A stretch of DNA of 64,000 nt from Pseudoselenomonas ruminantium (GCA_902780915.1 CACZHK010000003.1:24841-88840); one strand, 5' to 3'; counted from the first letter of the stretch, positions 36,766-45,476 are shown. Translations and numbers: made by a program. The notes: generated by a model from the letters alone, not told the origin.

Positions 36766-37179
36766 CTATTTGCGGCTCTTATCCTTGGAATGCATGCCCT
36801 GGCCGCGGTTGGCGTTGGCTGCCTGACGGGCTGCCACGATGCCTGCCGCCTGGCTCTGTATCTCCTTCTGCATGGCCTCCTTGCAGGTCTGGCAGAACTT
36901 GCCGGTGAGGATAGGAGCACCGCACTTCTCGCAGGGGTAGGTCATCTTCACGCCCACCTGCTCGAAGCGGCCCTCGCGGATCAGCTTCTTGATGAGCTGC
37001 TCGCTGCAGCCCGTGGCCTCGGTGATTTCCAAGACCTTGGCCTTCGGATGATCGCGGACATAGTTCACGACCTCAGCTTCTTTCTCCCTCATCTTGTCTT
37101 CGCAATCACGGCACATATGTGCGCCATAGTCAGCGAACAGCTTGCCACAATGAGGACAATTCTTTACCTTTCCAGCCAT
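36766..37179 (-). CDS. yvyF: YvyF-like flagellar operon protein
   Basis: 137 residues. Two CxxC pairs at the start (CPHCGKLF and CRDCEDKM) and two later (CEKCGAPI, CQTCKEAM) surround a helix-turn-helix-like centre (VLEITEATGCSEQLIKKLIREGRF). This zinc-ribbon protein sits before flgM in Bacillus and relatives and is thought to act in flagellar gene control. The C-terminus is basic. A strong terminator follows. Confidence 0.85.
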   Translation of the reverse strand: MAGKVKNCPHCGKLFADYGAHMCRDCEDKMREKEAEVVNYVRDHPKAKVLEITEATGCSEQLIKKLIREGRFEQVGVKMTYPCEKCGAPILTGKFCQTCKEAMQKEIQSQAAGIVAARQAANANRGQGMHSKDKSRK

Positions 37180-37269
37180 TAATTATCGCTCCCTTCCACG
37201 TATATGCACCGGACAACTTACCCGTCATTTTGTCTATTCGCCAAGGGGAGAAAAATTCCTTCCAGCTTT

Positions 37270-37797
37270 TTACATTTCTTTAACAGGCACAGGGCCGCGG
37301 GAGAGGGCGATGGCACCCGTGCGGGCGATTTCGATGATCTCATAATCTGCGAACATATCAATGAAGCCGTCTATCTTGCTCTGCTGGCCTGTCAGCTCCA
37401 CCACCACGTTCTCGGGGCTGATGTCCACAATCTTGGCGCGGAAGATTTCCACGATGTTCTTGATATCGGCACGGCTCTCCTTGCCCGCCTTGATCTTGAT
37501 GAGCACCAGCTCTCTTGCTATGCTCGGCAGCTTGGTGAGGTTGACAATCTTGATGACGTCTATGAGCTTGCCCAGCTGGGTCACCACCTGCTCCAGCTCC
37601 CGGTCGCTTTCCACGGACACTACGATATTTATTCTCGTAACCTCCGGCTCCTCGGTATAGCCTGCGGAAATGCTCTCGATATTGAAGGCACGGCGGCTGA
37701 TCAGGCCGGAAACGTGTGTAAGGACGCCGGGCTTGTTGTCCACCAGGATGGCCAAAAGATATTTCTGCATATTCTCCATCTGAACTTTGTCTCCCAT
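37270..37797 (-). CDS. ilvN: acetolactate synthase small subunit
   Basis: 175 residues. The ACT domain (KYLLAILVDNKPGVLTHVSGL, then RRAFNIESISAG) binds valine and gives feedback control of acetolactate synthase; the C-terminal half (GKESRADIKNIVEIFRAKIVD) is the second regulatory domain. It starts on the last base of ilvB, and the two form one branched-chain amino acid enzyme. Confidence 0.96.
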   Translation of the reverse strand: MGDKVQMENMQKYLLAILVDNKPGVLTHVSGLISRRAFNIESISAGYTEEPEVTRINIVVSVESDRELEQVVTQLGKLIDVIKIVNLTKLPSIARELVLIKIKAGKESRADIKNIVEIFRAKIVDISPENVVVELTGQQSKIDGFIDMFADYEIIEIARTGAIALSRGPVPVKEM

Positions 37798-39485
37798 CAG
37801 TCCTTACCTCCCAATACCATCTGGTCAAGCCGCTTGCCGCCCGGCACCATGGGCAGCACATCTTCGTCTTCCGGCACCATCACATCTATGAGCAGGGGTC
37901 CCTTCTCGGCGAGCAGTTTCGGCAGGACTGTCTCCAGTTCTTCCTTCTTGGTCAGCCGATATCCCTTCACTCCCATGGCCTCGGAGAGCTTCACGAAATC
38001 CGTCTTGCCCTTGAGCTCGGACTGGGAATAGTGATGGCTGTAGAAAAGGCGCTGCCACTGGGCCACCATGCCCAGGATGCAGTTGTGCAGGATGACAACT
38101 TTTACATCAATGTCGTTGTCTGCAATGGTGGCAAACTCCTGGCAGTTCATCATGATGCTGCCATCACCGGTGAAGAGCACTACAGGGCTGTCCGGCTTCC
38201 CCAGTTTGGCACCGAGAGCCGCAGGCAGGCCATAGCCCATGGTGCCCTGGCCGCCGGAAGTCAGGAAGTGGCGGGGCTCGTAGACATTGAAGAACTGGGC
38301 CGCCCACATCTGGTGCTGGCCCACATCCGTCACGGCAATGGTATCCCGGGGCATGAGGCTGCCAATCTTGGAAATCAGGGCACCGGGCTTGATGGCCTCC
38401 CCTTCCTCCACATAGCCGAAGGGCTTCTCCTTGGCCCTGGTCACAGCCTGCTCCAGCCAGGGAGCAAAGCGGCTCCTGAAATCATCAGGCACCTTGGAGA
38501 GCTTATCCTTCAAAAGGGGCAGCGACCAGCGCAGGTCACCCAGGACACGCAGGTCTGCCTCCACATTCTTGTTCACCTCGGCGGCATCCAGCTCAAAGTG
38601 GACGATCTTGGCATGGGGGGCAAAAGCCGCCACCTTCCCCGTGACACGGTCAGAGAAGCGCATGCCGATGCAGAGCAGCAGGTCACACTCCTGGATGGCC
38701 ATATTGGAGCCATAGCTGCCATGCATGCCCGCCATCCCCAGGAAGCCCTCGCCGTCAGCAGGGTAAGTGCCGATGCCCAACAGGGTGGTGGTGACAGGCA
38801 CGCCCAGACGCTGCACAATGTCCCTGAGTTCCTGCGCCGTATCAGAGGTATTCACACCGCCGCCGGTGAAGACAAGCGGCTTCTTGGCCTTCTGGATAGC
38901 CCGGACCACCGCATCAATCTCAGCCTCGTCCCCCTCGTATTCGCCGCTATAGCCCTTCAGCGAAACCGTCTCAGGATAGTTGAAGTCAATCTCAGTATCA
39001 AAAACATCTTTCGCCACATCAATGACCACGGGGCCGGGACGACCCGTGCGGGCGATGAAGAAAGCCTCCTTCAGCACGCGGGGCAGCTCCTTGGCCTTTT
39101 TCACCAGATAGTTGTGCTTAGTGATGGGCGTGGTGATGCCGCAAACGTCAGCCTCCTGGAAGGAATCCTTGCCAATGTAGGGATTGGCCACCTGACCTGT
39201 GATGCACACCAGGGGCACAGAATCCATGCTGGCGGTGGAAATGCCGGTGATGAGGTTGGTAGCACCGGGGCCGGAGGTGGCAAAGACCACCCCCACCTTG
39301 CCCGTGGCCCGGGCATAGCCGTCAGCCGCATGCACCGCCCCCTGCTCATGGCGGGTCAGGATATGGGGAAATTTCATCTTGTATACCGCGTCATAAAGGG
39401 TCAGCACAGCTCCTCCGGGATAGCCGAACACCACATCCACGCCTTCTTTTTTCAGGCTCTCAAGTACAGCCTGGGCACCATTCAT
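37797..39485 (-). CDS. ilvB: acetolactate synthase large subunit
   Basis: 562 residues from ATG 39485 (GGAGGGGG upstream; a TTG two codons earlier is possible). It condenses two pyruvates, or pyruvate and 2-oxobutyrate, using thiamine diphosphate. Visible motifs are the catalytic Glu region (THRHEQGAVHAADGYARATGK written here as RHEQGAVHAADGYA), the FAD-related middle domain, and the ThDP motif GDGSIMMNCQEFATIADN. The length is typical. Nothing like a T-box or leader peptide is visible in the short upstream gap to comFC. Confidence 0.96.
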   Translation of the reverse strand: MNGAQAVLESLKKEGVDVVFGYPGGAVLTLYDAVYKMKFPHILTRHEQGAVHAADGYARATGKVGVVFATSGPGATNLITGISTASMDSVPLVCITGQVANPYIGKDSFQEADVCGITTPITKHNYLVKKAKELPRVLKEAFFIARTGRPGPVVIDVAKDVFDTEIDFNYPETVSLKGYSGEYEGDEAEIDAVVRAIQKAKKPLVFTGGGVNTSDTAQELRDIVQRLGVPVTTTLLGIGTYPADGEGFLGMAGMHGSYGSNMAIQECDLLLCIGMRFSDRVTGKVAAFAPHAKIVHFELDAAEVNKNVEADLRVLGDLRWSLPLLKDKLSKVPDDFRSRFAPWLEQAVTRAKEKPFGYVEEGEAIKPGALISKIGSLMPRDTIAVTDVGQHQMWAAQFFNVYEPRHFLTSGGQGTMGYGLPAALGAKLGKPDSPVVLFTGDGSIMMNCQEFATIADNDIDVKVVILHNCILGMVAQWQRLFYSHHYSQSELKGKTDFVKLSEAMGVKGYRLTKKEELETVLPKLLAEKGPLLIDVMVPEDEDVLPMVPGGKRLDQMVLGGKD

Positions 39486-39549
39486 CTTCAATGCAAAGCC
39501 CCCTCCAAATTTTACAATATTTGTTATTATACCCCAAATGTATACAACA

Positions 39550-40245
39550 TTACAAGTGAAGGTCATGGTCACTTGCCAGCACCAGCCCTGTGACACTCAA
39601 AGCCCCCGCTTTCTTCAGCACCTTGCCGCAAGCTTCCATAGTGCTGCCGGTGGTGAAGATATCGTCCAATAACAGGACATCCCTGCCCTGCACTACAGGC
39701 CTGCCGCCTTCCTCCACCGCTGAAAAAGCTCCCCGCAGGTTCTCTTCTCTTTCGGCAGGGCTGAGGCCGTACATGGCTCTGGTCTCGCGGTTGCGGATCA
39801 GGCCACGGGCCAAAGGTATCTCCTTCTCCTGCAGCCAGTCCTTGAAGATCAGTTCCGTCTGGTTGAAGCCACGGGCCTTCTCCTTGGCGGCAAAAAGCGG
39901 CACAGGCACCGCCAGGAAATCCTTGCCCCTGAGCCAGTCAAGCCCAGGCTCCGCTTTCTCTATCAGGGATTTCAGATAAGGCAGGGTGCTGGTTTTCCTG
40001 CGATACTTCAAATCCTTGATCAGTTTCTGCAAACAATCCTTGTAGCTGCTCAAAGCCCAGATTTCTGTGAAGGCCGACCCAGGCGGCAGGGACAGCTTCC
40101 TCACCGACAGGGCCTCCTGCAGGCAGGACTCGCACCAGCCGCTTCTCTCCGCCACATACTTGCCGCACATGGGACAGCGGGAGGGAAAGAGGAAATCCCA
40201 GAAGCTGCCCAGGATATCACGGGACATTTCATTCAGTTTCGGCAA
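39550..40245 (-). CDS. comFC: ComF family phosphoribosyltransferase-like protein
   Basis: About 231 residues from a TTG at 40245 (GGAGG 8 bases upstream); the ATG at 40227 has no ribosome binding site. Two zinc-ribbon pairs (CPMC at about 24-27 and CESC) precede a PRTase domain with DVLLLDDIFTTGST. ComF proteins act in DNA uptake or recombination in competent bacteria. In Bacillus comF directly precedes yvyF; here ilvBN lies between them. Confidence 0.9.
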   Translation of the reverse strand: MPKLNEMSRDILGSFWDFLFPSRCPMCGKYVAERSGWCESCLQEALSVRKLSLPPGSAFTEIWALSSYKDCLQKLIKDLKYRRKTSTLPYLKSLIEKAEPGLDWLRGKDFLAVPVPLFAAKEKARGFNQTELIFKDWLQEKEIPLARGLIRNRETRAMYGLSPAEREENLRGAFSAVEEGGRPVVQGRDVLLLDDIFTTGSTMEACGKVLKKAGALSVTGLVLASDHDLHL

Positions 40246-40386
40246 AAAATTCTCCTCCCTTCGCCATGCCACCGTCAAGGTACAGACTTCGACCTCAGCA
40301 GGACTTTTCCTGCCTGCTTGTTGATTTAAGGGCGCATTTGATTTATCATTAGAGAAAAATGTTTTGACTGAAACGAGGAGCAAGCT

Positions 40387-40878
40387 ATGAGAGATAAAGC
40401 CGAAGAGAAAATCACCCTGCTGGGCGAAAAGAAGGTCAAATACCACTACGACTACTGCCCGGAGATATTGGAGACCTTCGAGAACCGCCACCCGGACAAT
40501 GATTACTGGGTGAAGTTCAACTGCCCCGAGTTCACCGCCCTCTGCCCCATCACCGGGCAGCCGGACTTTGCCACCATCTACATTTCCTATATCCCTGACC
40601 GCAGGATGGTGGAGAGCAAATCCCTGAAGCTGTACCTGGTGAGCTTCAGAAGCCACGGCGACTTCCACGAGGATGTGGTGAATGTCATCATGAAGGACCT
40701 CGTGAAGCTCATGGAGCCAAAGTATATAGAAGTGTGGGGCAAGTTCCTGCCCCGTGGCGGGATTTCCATTGACCCCTTCGCCAATTACGGACGGCCGGGG
40801 ACGAAGTTTGAAGAACTTGCCTGGGAACGCTTCAAGCAGCACGACCTCTATTCATTGGATAAAGTAGATAACAGGTAG
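40387..40878 (+). CDS. queF: NADPH-dependent 7-cyano-7-deazaguanine reductase QueF
   Basis: 163 residues. [12 protein letters not shown] holds the catalytic Cys that forms the thioimide with preQ0, and ESKSLKLY is the QueF signature; Asp and His of the active site follow ([10 protein letters not shown]). QueF makes preQ1 for queuosine in tRNA. The short, unimodular length is that of the Bacillus type. GAGGAG lies before the ATG. No preQ1 riboswitch was recognised in the 140 bases upstream. Confidence 0.96.
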   Translation: MRDKAEEKITLLGEKKVKYHYDYCPEILETFENRHPDNDYWVKFNCPEFTALCPITGQPDFATIYISYIPDRRMVESKSLKLYLVSFRSHGDFHEDVVNVIMKDLVKLMEPKYIEVWGKFLPRGGISIDPFANYGRPGTKFEELAWERFKQHDLYSLDKVDNR

Positions 40879-40908
40879 GGAAGGCTGTATAACCTAGGAG
40901 GCATATAT

Positions 40909-41739
40909 TTGAAACGGCAGAAACGCATTGCGCTTATAAATGATATAACGGGCTTTGGGCGCTGCTCGGTGACGGTGGAACTCCCTTTGATTTCTGCCTT
41001 GAAAGTACAGGCCTGTCCTTTGCCTACAGCCATTCTCTCCGTACATACGGGATTCCCAGAACACTATCTGGACGACTACACGGAGCGGATGACCCCCTAT
41101 ATGAAAAACTGGGAAGCAAACCATCTCTCCTTTGACGGGATCCTGACGGGCTTTCTCGGCTCCGAGCAGCAGATTCAGCTTGTGCTGGACTTTATCAGGC
41201 GATTCAAGAGCAAATCCACCCGCATCATGGTTGATCCTGTCATGGGGGATTATGGCCAACTGTATAAATCATATACCCCGGAGATGTGCAAGGGCATGAA
41301 GCGGCTCCTGGCGGTTGCAGACCTTATCACGCCGAATCTCACGGAAGCCTGCGAGCTTCTTGATGTGCCTTATCCAAAGGACGGGCATGTTTCCTTTGAT
41401 ACCTTGGAGTATATGGCAGCAGAGCTGTCCGAGCGTGGGCCTTCGCAGGTGGTGATCACAGGGCTGGGCACGCCTGACGGGCACGCCATACGGAACTTCA
41501 TCTACGAAGCGGAAAGGGGTTCTGTGCTGGAGGTGCCCAAGATTGGGCATGATCGCAGCGGGACAGGGGATGCCTTTGCGGGGATTGTGGCGGCTTCTCT
41601 GATTAAGGGAGAGCCGCTGGAGGGTTCTGTTAAGAAAGCGGCGGAATTTGTCAGCAAGTGCCTTATTTACGCTGAGGCTTTAGAGCTGCCCTGGAATTAT
41701 GGGCTGCCCTTTGAGGAGTATCTTACTGAGTTGAAGTGA
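40909..41739 (+). CDS. pyridoxal/pyridoxamine kinase
   Basis: 276 residues, TTG start with TAGGAGG at correct distance, 30 bases after queF. RIALINDITGFGRCSVTVELPL (in part) and DPVMGDYGQLY, then VITGLG and DRSGTGDAFAGIVAASL are the PfkB/PdxK-type ATP and anion-hole motifs. It phosphorylates pyridoxal or pyridoxamine to give the PLP cofactor. Probably co-transcribed with queF. Confidence 0.9.
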   Translation: MKRQKRIALINDITGFGRCSVTVELPLISALKVQACPLPTAILSVHTGFPEHYLDDYTERMTPYMKNWEANHLSFDGILTGFLGSEQQIQLVLDFIRRFKSKSTRIMVDPVMGDYGQLYKSYTPEMCKGMKRLLAVADLITPNLTEACELLDVPYPKDGHVSFDTLEYMAAELSERGPSQVVITGLGTPDGHAIRNFIYEAERGSVLEVPKIGHDRSGTGDAFAGIVAASLIKGEPLEGSVKKAAEFVSKCLIYAEALELPWNYGLPFEEYLTELK

Positions 41740-41751
41740 GGCTTCGCCTGT

Positions 41752-41860
41752 ACTTTTTCTTTGGCGCAAAGAAAAAGTACCAAAAAGAAGCAAACATGCC
41801 GGTGGCATGTTTGCGGGCTGCCTTCCTTCACGGAAGCAAAAGCCCGCCGGGGTGCCCATC
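41752..41860. repeat. palindromic repeat cluster
   Basis: GTACTTTTTCTTTG/CAAAGAAAAAGTAC is a perfect 14-base inverted repeat, followed by AAACATGCC/GGCATGTTT and other palindromes. It is a short intergenic repeat of a kind found in many genomes and may end transcription of the kinase gene. Confidence 0.8.
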
Positions 41861-41911
41861 CTTGGGTGCCTGCCCTGATTGCTAAATTAACTATGAACGA
41901 GGCAAATTAAT

Positions 41912-42571
41912 ATGATTGTTTATGCTACACATAAGGGTGGGCGGTATCTGCCCATTGAAGAAAGTTTGCGGGAGCAGCCGGAGGGCGCGCGCAATATTTA
42001 TGTGAACCTCACCAATAGGTGCAACTGTGCCTGCACCTTCTGCCTGCGGAATATGAAGGAGATGGCTGAAGAGCACACTCTCTGGCTGAAGCAGGAGCCA
42101 ACCGTTGCAGAAGTGGAGAAGGAGCTAAAGGCCCTGCCCTGGGATAAGATTGCGGAAGTGGTGTTCTGCGGGTTCGGTGAGCCTACTTTGCGCTTGGATG
42201 CGCTGGTGGAATTGCTGCATTTCGTGAAGGAAAACTATCCCGAGCACCCCACCCGGCTCAATACCAACGGGCTCAGCGAGCTGGAATACGGGCATGAGAC
42301 AGCTTCCGCCTTCCGCGGCATCCTCGATACCGTATCCATCAGCCTCAATGCAGCGACGGCAGAGGGATATTATGAACTGACCCGGGCAAAGTACGGGGTG
42401 GAATCTTATGAAGGCCTGCTGACCTTCGCCGAGCATTGCAAGGCGTATGTGCCCCATGTAGTGCTGACCATCGTGGATCATGTGACCAGTGACGAAGACA
42501 TTGAAAAATGTCGGGTTATTTGTGAAAACAGAGGTTTGACGCTGCGAGTGCGTCCGTATGAAGACTCATAA
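41912..42571 (+). CDS. TatD-associated-type radical SAM protein
   Basis: 219 residues. The [4Fe-4S] motif CNCACTFC (CxxxCxxC, about 37-44) and GFGEPTLR, the SAM-binding GGE-like motif, define a radical SAM enzyme. Overall length and the start (IVYATHKGGRYLP) fit the small radical SAM family usually encoded beside tatD; no tatD is present in this window. The reaction is unknown. Confidence 0.88.
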   Translation: MIVYATHKGGRYLPIEESLREQPEGARNIYVNLTNRCNCACTFCLRNMKEMAEEHTLWLKQEPTVAEVEKELKALPWDKIAEVVFCGFGEPTLRLDALVELLHFVKENYPEHPTRLNTNGLSELEYGHETASAFRGILDTVSISLNAATAEGYYELTRAKYGVESYEGLLTFAEHCKAYVPHVVLTIVDHVTSDEDIEKCRVICENRGLTLRVRPYEDS

Positions 42572-42591
42572 GAATGATGCTAACTAATCAG

Positions 42592-42640
42592 GTCGCACCT
42601 CATCCGCCCCTTCGGGGCACATTCCCCTGAAGGGAAGGCT
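42592..42640. repeat. palindromic intergenic repeat, single unit
   Basis: A single copy of the CACCTCATCCGCCCCTTCGGGG unit with CCCCTGAAGGG at its end, the same family as at 27042-27178. Confidence 0.8.
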
Positions 42641-42654
42641 AATCATATGCACAC

Positions 42655-42697
42655 CAAAAAGCGGCTTGCATCTTATCGGACACGCAAGCCGCTTTTC
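42655..42697 (-). terminator. terminator of the ncRNA candidate
   Basis: Nine-base stem GCGGCTTGC/GCAAGCCGC followed by TTTTT on the minus strand and TTTT on the plus strand; it may also stop plus-strand transcription from the radical SAM gene. Confidence 0.88.
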
Positions 42698-43223
42698 ATA
42701 CAGTAGAAACCATTAAAATTTTACCCTTCTTATTCACTTGTCTGCTATGGCTCCCTCTCGAGCAGGAACCGAAGCGAAGTATTTGATTGTTTGGCCCAAA
42801 CATTAGTGATTCAACATCACAATCTGAGTGTACACCACACATACCGTTTGCCGTTACCGATAACGATAGGATACCTGATGGGTTTACCTTGGTCTCGAAT
42901 GGCTAACGATGATCCGTAAAGATACCCGGGATAGAGAACCCCTTTGGAACCGGCCTCGTGCCTGCTATCCGCCTGGCTTTGGGTACGACTGGCGACTACG
43001 TCATCATCACGTCCCGCTCTTGCCTATCGGATACTTTCGCTACACAATCTGCACTACTATCCGGAACTCAAAGGAAGCTCGCGGTAAGACATCTTCAATA
43101 ACCGCTCACATCCTTTCGCGTAAGGGATTGAAGAGAGCCTCTTTCGGCTGGCAGACACCCTGCGGAGCAATCACCCTCTAGGACTCATGCCCTGTCGGCT
43201 TATCTAACCATCTCCTCTTTACG
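42655..43223 (-). ncRNA. candidate large structured noncoding RNA (about 570 nt)
   Basis: The unit is bounded by a near-consensus promoter (43230-43258) and an intrinsic terminator (42655-42697), and has no convincing reading frame. Perfect or near-perfect stems on the minus strand include CTTCAAT/ATTGAAG, CGGATA/TATCCG with a GCGAAAG loop, GGATAG/CTATCC, CGTTA-TCGG-TAACG, GTGAT/ATCAC, TGTTTGG/CCAAACA and GGTTCC/GGGAGCC; three loops are GAAA type. It does not resemble RNase P, tmRNA, 6S or SRP RNA as I know them. Possible classes are the large ornate RNAs (ROOL, OLE, GOLLD) or an omega-RNA/HEARO scaffold without its nuclease gene. Confidence 0.6.
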
Positions 43224-43229
43224 ATTCTT

Positions 43230-43258
43230 ATTATAGCACGCTATTCAGACTATTGCAA
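43230..43258 (-). promoter_or_regulatory. vegetative promoter of the ncRNA candidate
   Basis: TTGCAA (43253-43258), a 17-base spacer and a perfect TATAAT (43230-43235) on the minus strand. Confidence 0.75.
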
Positions 43259-43373
43259 TGGTTTTGATAGAAATTTTACCAAAAAAAATTTAGCAACTCA
43301 CCGGCGCATTTTATTGTATAATGATTACAGACTGCGTGGATTAGTATATGTGCATAAAGAGGAGCAACTGCCA

Positions 43374-44231
43374 ATGAAACATCTGGTCATTGTCCGGGGC
43401 GGCGGAGAGCTGGCTTCCGGGGTCATCCATTGCCTGTACAAGGCAGGCCTGCGGGTCATCATCCTTGAAAAGGAACAGCCCACCGCAACCCGCCGCCGGG
43501 TTGCCTTTGCCGATGCCATCTACCGCGGCGAGGCTACCGTGGAGCGCATCACCTGCCATCTGGCCAAGGATGTGAAGGAAGCCAAGCAGAGGGTGAAGAA
43601 GGGTGAGCTCATCATGCTCTGCGACCCCAAGGGAGAGTGCATCAAGGAGCTCAAGCCCCGGGTGGTAGTGGATGCCCTGCTGCGCCATGAGAATGTGGCA
43701 GGCACCAGCCGTGACATGGCCGACCATACAGTGGCCCTCGGCCCCGGCTTCTGTGCCGGACGTGACGTGGATGTAGTAGTGGAGACCATGCGCGGCCACA
43801 ATCTGGGCCGCCTGATCTACGAGGGCTATTCCTACCGCGACCAGCAGAGCGATGGCGGCCTCGTGGGCGATCCTGCCAATCTGGAGCACCTGGTCTTCGC
43901 CCCCGTCCCCGGCAAGGTGAAGCTCTTGCAGAACATCTCCATGTATGTGAAGAAGGGCGAGCCTCTGGCCGTCATCACCTCCAAGGGCAAGAAGACCGAA
44001 GTCTGCGCCACCATCGACGGCATGCTCAGAGGTGCCGTACACAGCGGCCTGACAGTGGAAAAGGGCCAGAAGATTGCCGACATCCATCCCAGGATGAGCC
44101 GCGAGGAATGCTTCGCCATCTCCGACAAAGCCCGCTGCATCGGCGGCTCTGTCCTCACTGCCATCATGGCCTGGGAGAGCCAGGACTCCAAGAAGAGCAA
44201 ATTCCCCTTCAACCATATCTCCTTCGATTGA
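43374..44231 (+). CDS. yqeB: selenium-dependent molybdenum hydroxylase system protein YqeB
   Basis: 285 residues from ATG 43374 (GAGGAG 9 bases upstream). HLVIVRGGGELASGVIHCLYKAG and TATRRRVAFADAIYRGE (each shortened) define the EF2563/YqeB family, found with selenium-dependent molybdenum hydroxylases and thought to help mature their cofactor. GPGFCAGRDVDVVVET and PVPGKVK are further family motifs. It stands alone here: no xanthine dehydrogenase-like gene is in the window. A TATAAT lies at 43317-43322. Confidence 0.88.
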   Translation: MKHLVIVRGGGELASGVIHCLYKAGLRVIILEKEQPTATRRRVAFADAIYRGEATVERITCHLAKDVKEAKQRVKKGELIMLCDPKGECIKELKPRVVVDALLRHENVAGTSRDMADHTVALGPGFCAGRDVDVVVETMRGHNLGRLIYEGYSYRDQQSDGGLVGDPANLEHLVFAPVPGKVKLLQNISMYVKKGEPLAVITSKGKKTEVCATIDGMLRGAVHSGLTVEKGQKIADIHPRMSREECFAISDKARCIGGSVLTAIMAWESQDSKKSKFPFNHISFD

Positions 44232-44276
44232 CCTCCCCCCCTCCCCTGCAAACGGGGATGTTTTCTCATAGAAAGG

Positions 44277-44313
44277 GGCCGCTGCCAAGTACCGGGCAGC
44301 GGCCTTAATTTTT
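44277..44313 (+). terminator. terminator after yqeB
   Basis: GGCCGCTGCC/GGGCAGCGGCC stem followed by TTAATTTTT. Confidence 0.9.
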
Positions 44314-44390
44314 GATATTCCGTTATCAAGAGAATCCTTCAACACTAATCGCTACCTATGCAGGTATCTGCCATCGCATCCTCGCGAACC

Positions 44391-44795
44391 TCAGATGAAT
44401 GCATTGAAGATTGCTCCTACCGGCGCAGTGGCTATGCCCATCCCCGCCGTGTATGCCCTGAAGATCTGTCCCGGCATGCCCTGGAGGTTGAACTGCTCCT
44501 GTATGCGGGCCACATCCAGCATCTGCTCGTCCAGCAGCTGGTGACCGTCAACCTTCTGCACCAGCAGCGAGCCGTTGGGCATGACCTCTGCAAGGGTCAT
44601 GGTACTTGGCACCTCTCCGGCCTGGCCTTCGCTTTCGGCCTTTCTCACTCCTTCAAGCATATCCCTGAAGCCCTGAGAATCTTCCACGCGCTCTATAGGG
44701 GATACCTGCCTGGCACTTTCCTGCTCCCGGTTGTAAGCCGCGCTGATATTGTTGAGATTTATGCTGCTGATTCCGCCTATCGAACTTATAGACAT
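44391..44795 (-). CDS. uncharacterised protein with a sigma-28 promoter
   Basis: 134 residues from ATG 44795, with GGAGGAGG 8 bases upstream. I do not recognise a family. The N-terminus is Ser/Ile/Asn-rich (SISSIGGISSINLNN), the middle is acidic and helical, and the C-terminus is hydrophobic and Gly/Ala-rich (AGMGIATAPVGAIFNAFI). No signal peptide. The promoter at 44852-44881 matches those of flagellin, flgM and flgE, so a late flagellar or motility-linked role is likely; a FliE-like or secreted junction protein are possibilities that the sequence does not settle. Confidence 0.75.
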   Translation of the reverse strand: MSISSIGGISSINLNNISAAYNREQESARQVSPIERVEDSQGFRDMLEGVRKAESEGQAGEVPSTMTLAEVMPNGSLLVQKVDGHQLLDEQMLDVARIQEQFNLQGMPGQIFRAYTAGMGIATAPVGAIFNAFI

Positions 44796-44851
44796 CCTAT
44801 TCACCTCCTCCTTCGCTGAAGTCAGGAAGTATTACACCCCTTCCTATTAGT

Positions 44852-44881
44852 ATTATCGAAAAGAAAAGGCATTTACTTAAG
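44852..44881 (-). promoter_or_regulatory. sigma-28 promoter
   Basis: CTTAAGTAAAT (from 44881) and TCGATAAT (44852-44859) on the minus strand; the first 11 bases are identical to the flagellin promoter. Confidence 0.75.
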
Positions 44882-44951
44882 GATTTTCTGTATTTTTTTC
44901 ATAGAAATTTCAACACGCCCTGGGGCGTGTTGAAAAAATCCACCAGCAGGC

Positions 44952-45449
44952 TCAAGCCAGCCAGTGTACCCGCTCCGCCTCGTAACGGTCAGGACGCTCC
45001 TTCTCCTTCTTGGGATAGCCGAAAGGGATCACCGTGAAGGCTGCGAGGTTCTCCGGCAGATTGAGCGCTTCTGCTACGATTTTCATGCGCTCCTCCAACG
45101 GCGCAATGCCCAACATCAGACCGCCCAGGCCCAGATGAGCAAGTTCCAGCCAAATATTTTCCGCGCAGATGGCACAGTCGATATCCAGCATCTCCGGGGC
45201 AGAATTGCCCTCCTTGCGATAGCAGATGACAATGGCTGCAGGTGCCTTGCCTGCAGGCCAGGCATACTGGCTGGCTGCTCCCAGCTTCTCCAGGACTTCT
45301 TTGTTCTCAACCACATAAAATTCCCAGGGACGCTGATTCTTGGCTGTAGGAGCCGCCATAGCCGCCCGCAGCAGCTGCTCGATTTTCTCCTTCTCCACCG
45401 GCTTGTCCTCATAGGAACGGACACTGGCTCTTGCAAAAATCTCCTTCAT
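44952..45449 (-). CDS. nitroreductase family protein
   Basis: 165 residues. RASVRSYEDKPVEKEKIEQLL and AAMAAPTAKNQRPWEF (the FMN-binding start), then LGLGGLMLGIAP and FTVIPFGYPKKEK are typical of the small FMN-dependent nitroreductase family that reduces nitro compounds or quinones with NAD(P)H. GGGAGG precedes ATG 45449. Substrate unknown. Confidence 0.92.
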   Translation of the reverse strand: MKEIFARASVRSYEDKPVEKEKIEQLLRAAMAAPTAKNQRPWEFYVVENKEVLEKLGAASQYAWPAGKAPAAIVICYRKEGNSAPEMLDIDCAICAENIWLELAHLGLGGLMLGIAPLEERMKIVAEALNLPENLAAFTVIPFGYPKKEKERPDRYEAERVHWLA

Positions 45450-45476
45450 GTGAGTTGCCCTCCCTTTTTTACAAAA

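Noticed and set aside
39486..39549. T-box or leader peptide before ilvB
   Set aside because: The gap is too short and has neither a T-box sequence nor a run of Leu/Val/Ile codons.
40246..40386. preQ1 riboswitch before queF
   Set aside because: The characteristic short aptamer pattern was not found in the gap.
39550..40842. 430-codon frame reading through comFC from the queF region
   Set aside because: The first 200 codons are antisense to queF; the ComF family starts at the TTG with a ribosome binding site at 40245.
42909..43181. 90-codon plus-strand frame in the gene-less region
   Set aside because: No ribosome binding site, unusual composition, and it lies antisense to the strongly structured minus-strand unit.
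42655..43223. RNase P RNA, tmRNA, 6S or SRP RNA
   Set aside because: None of the conserved core sequences of these RNAs was seen on either strand.
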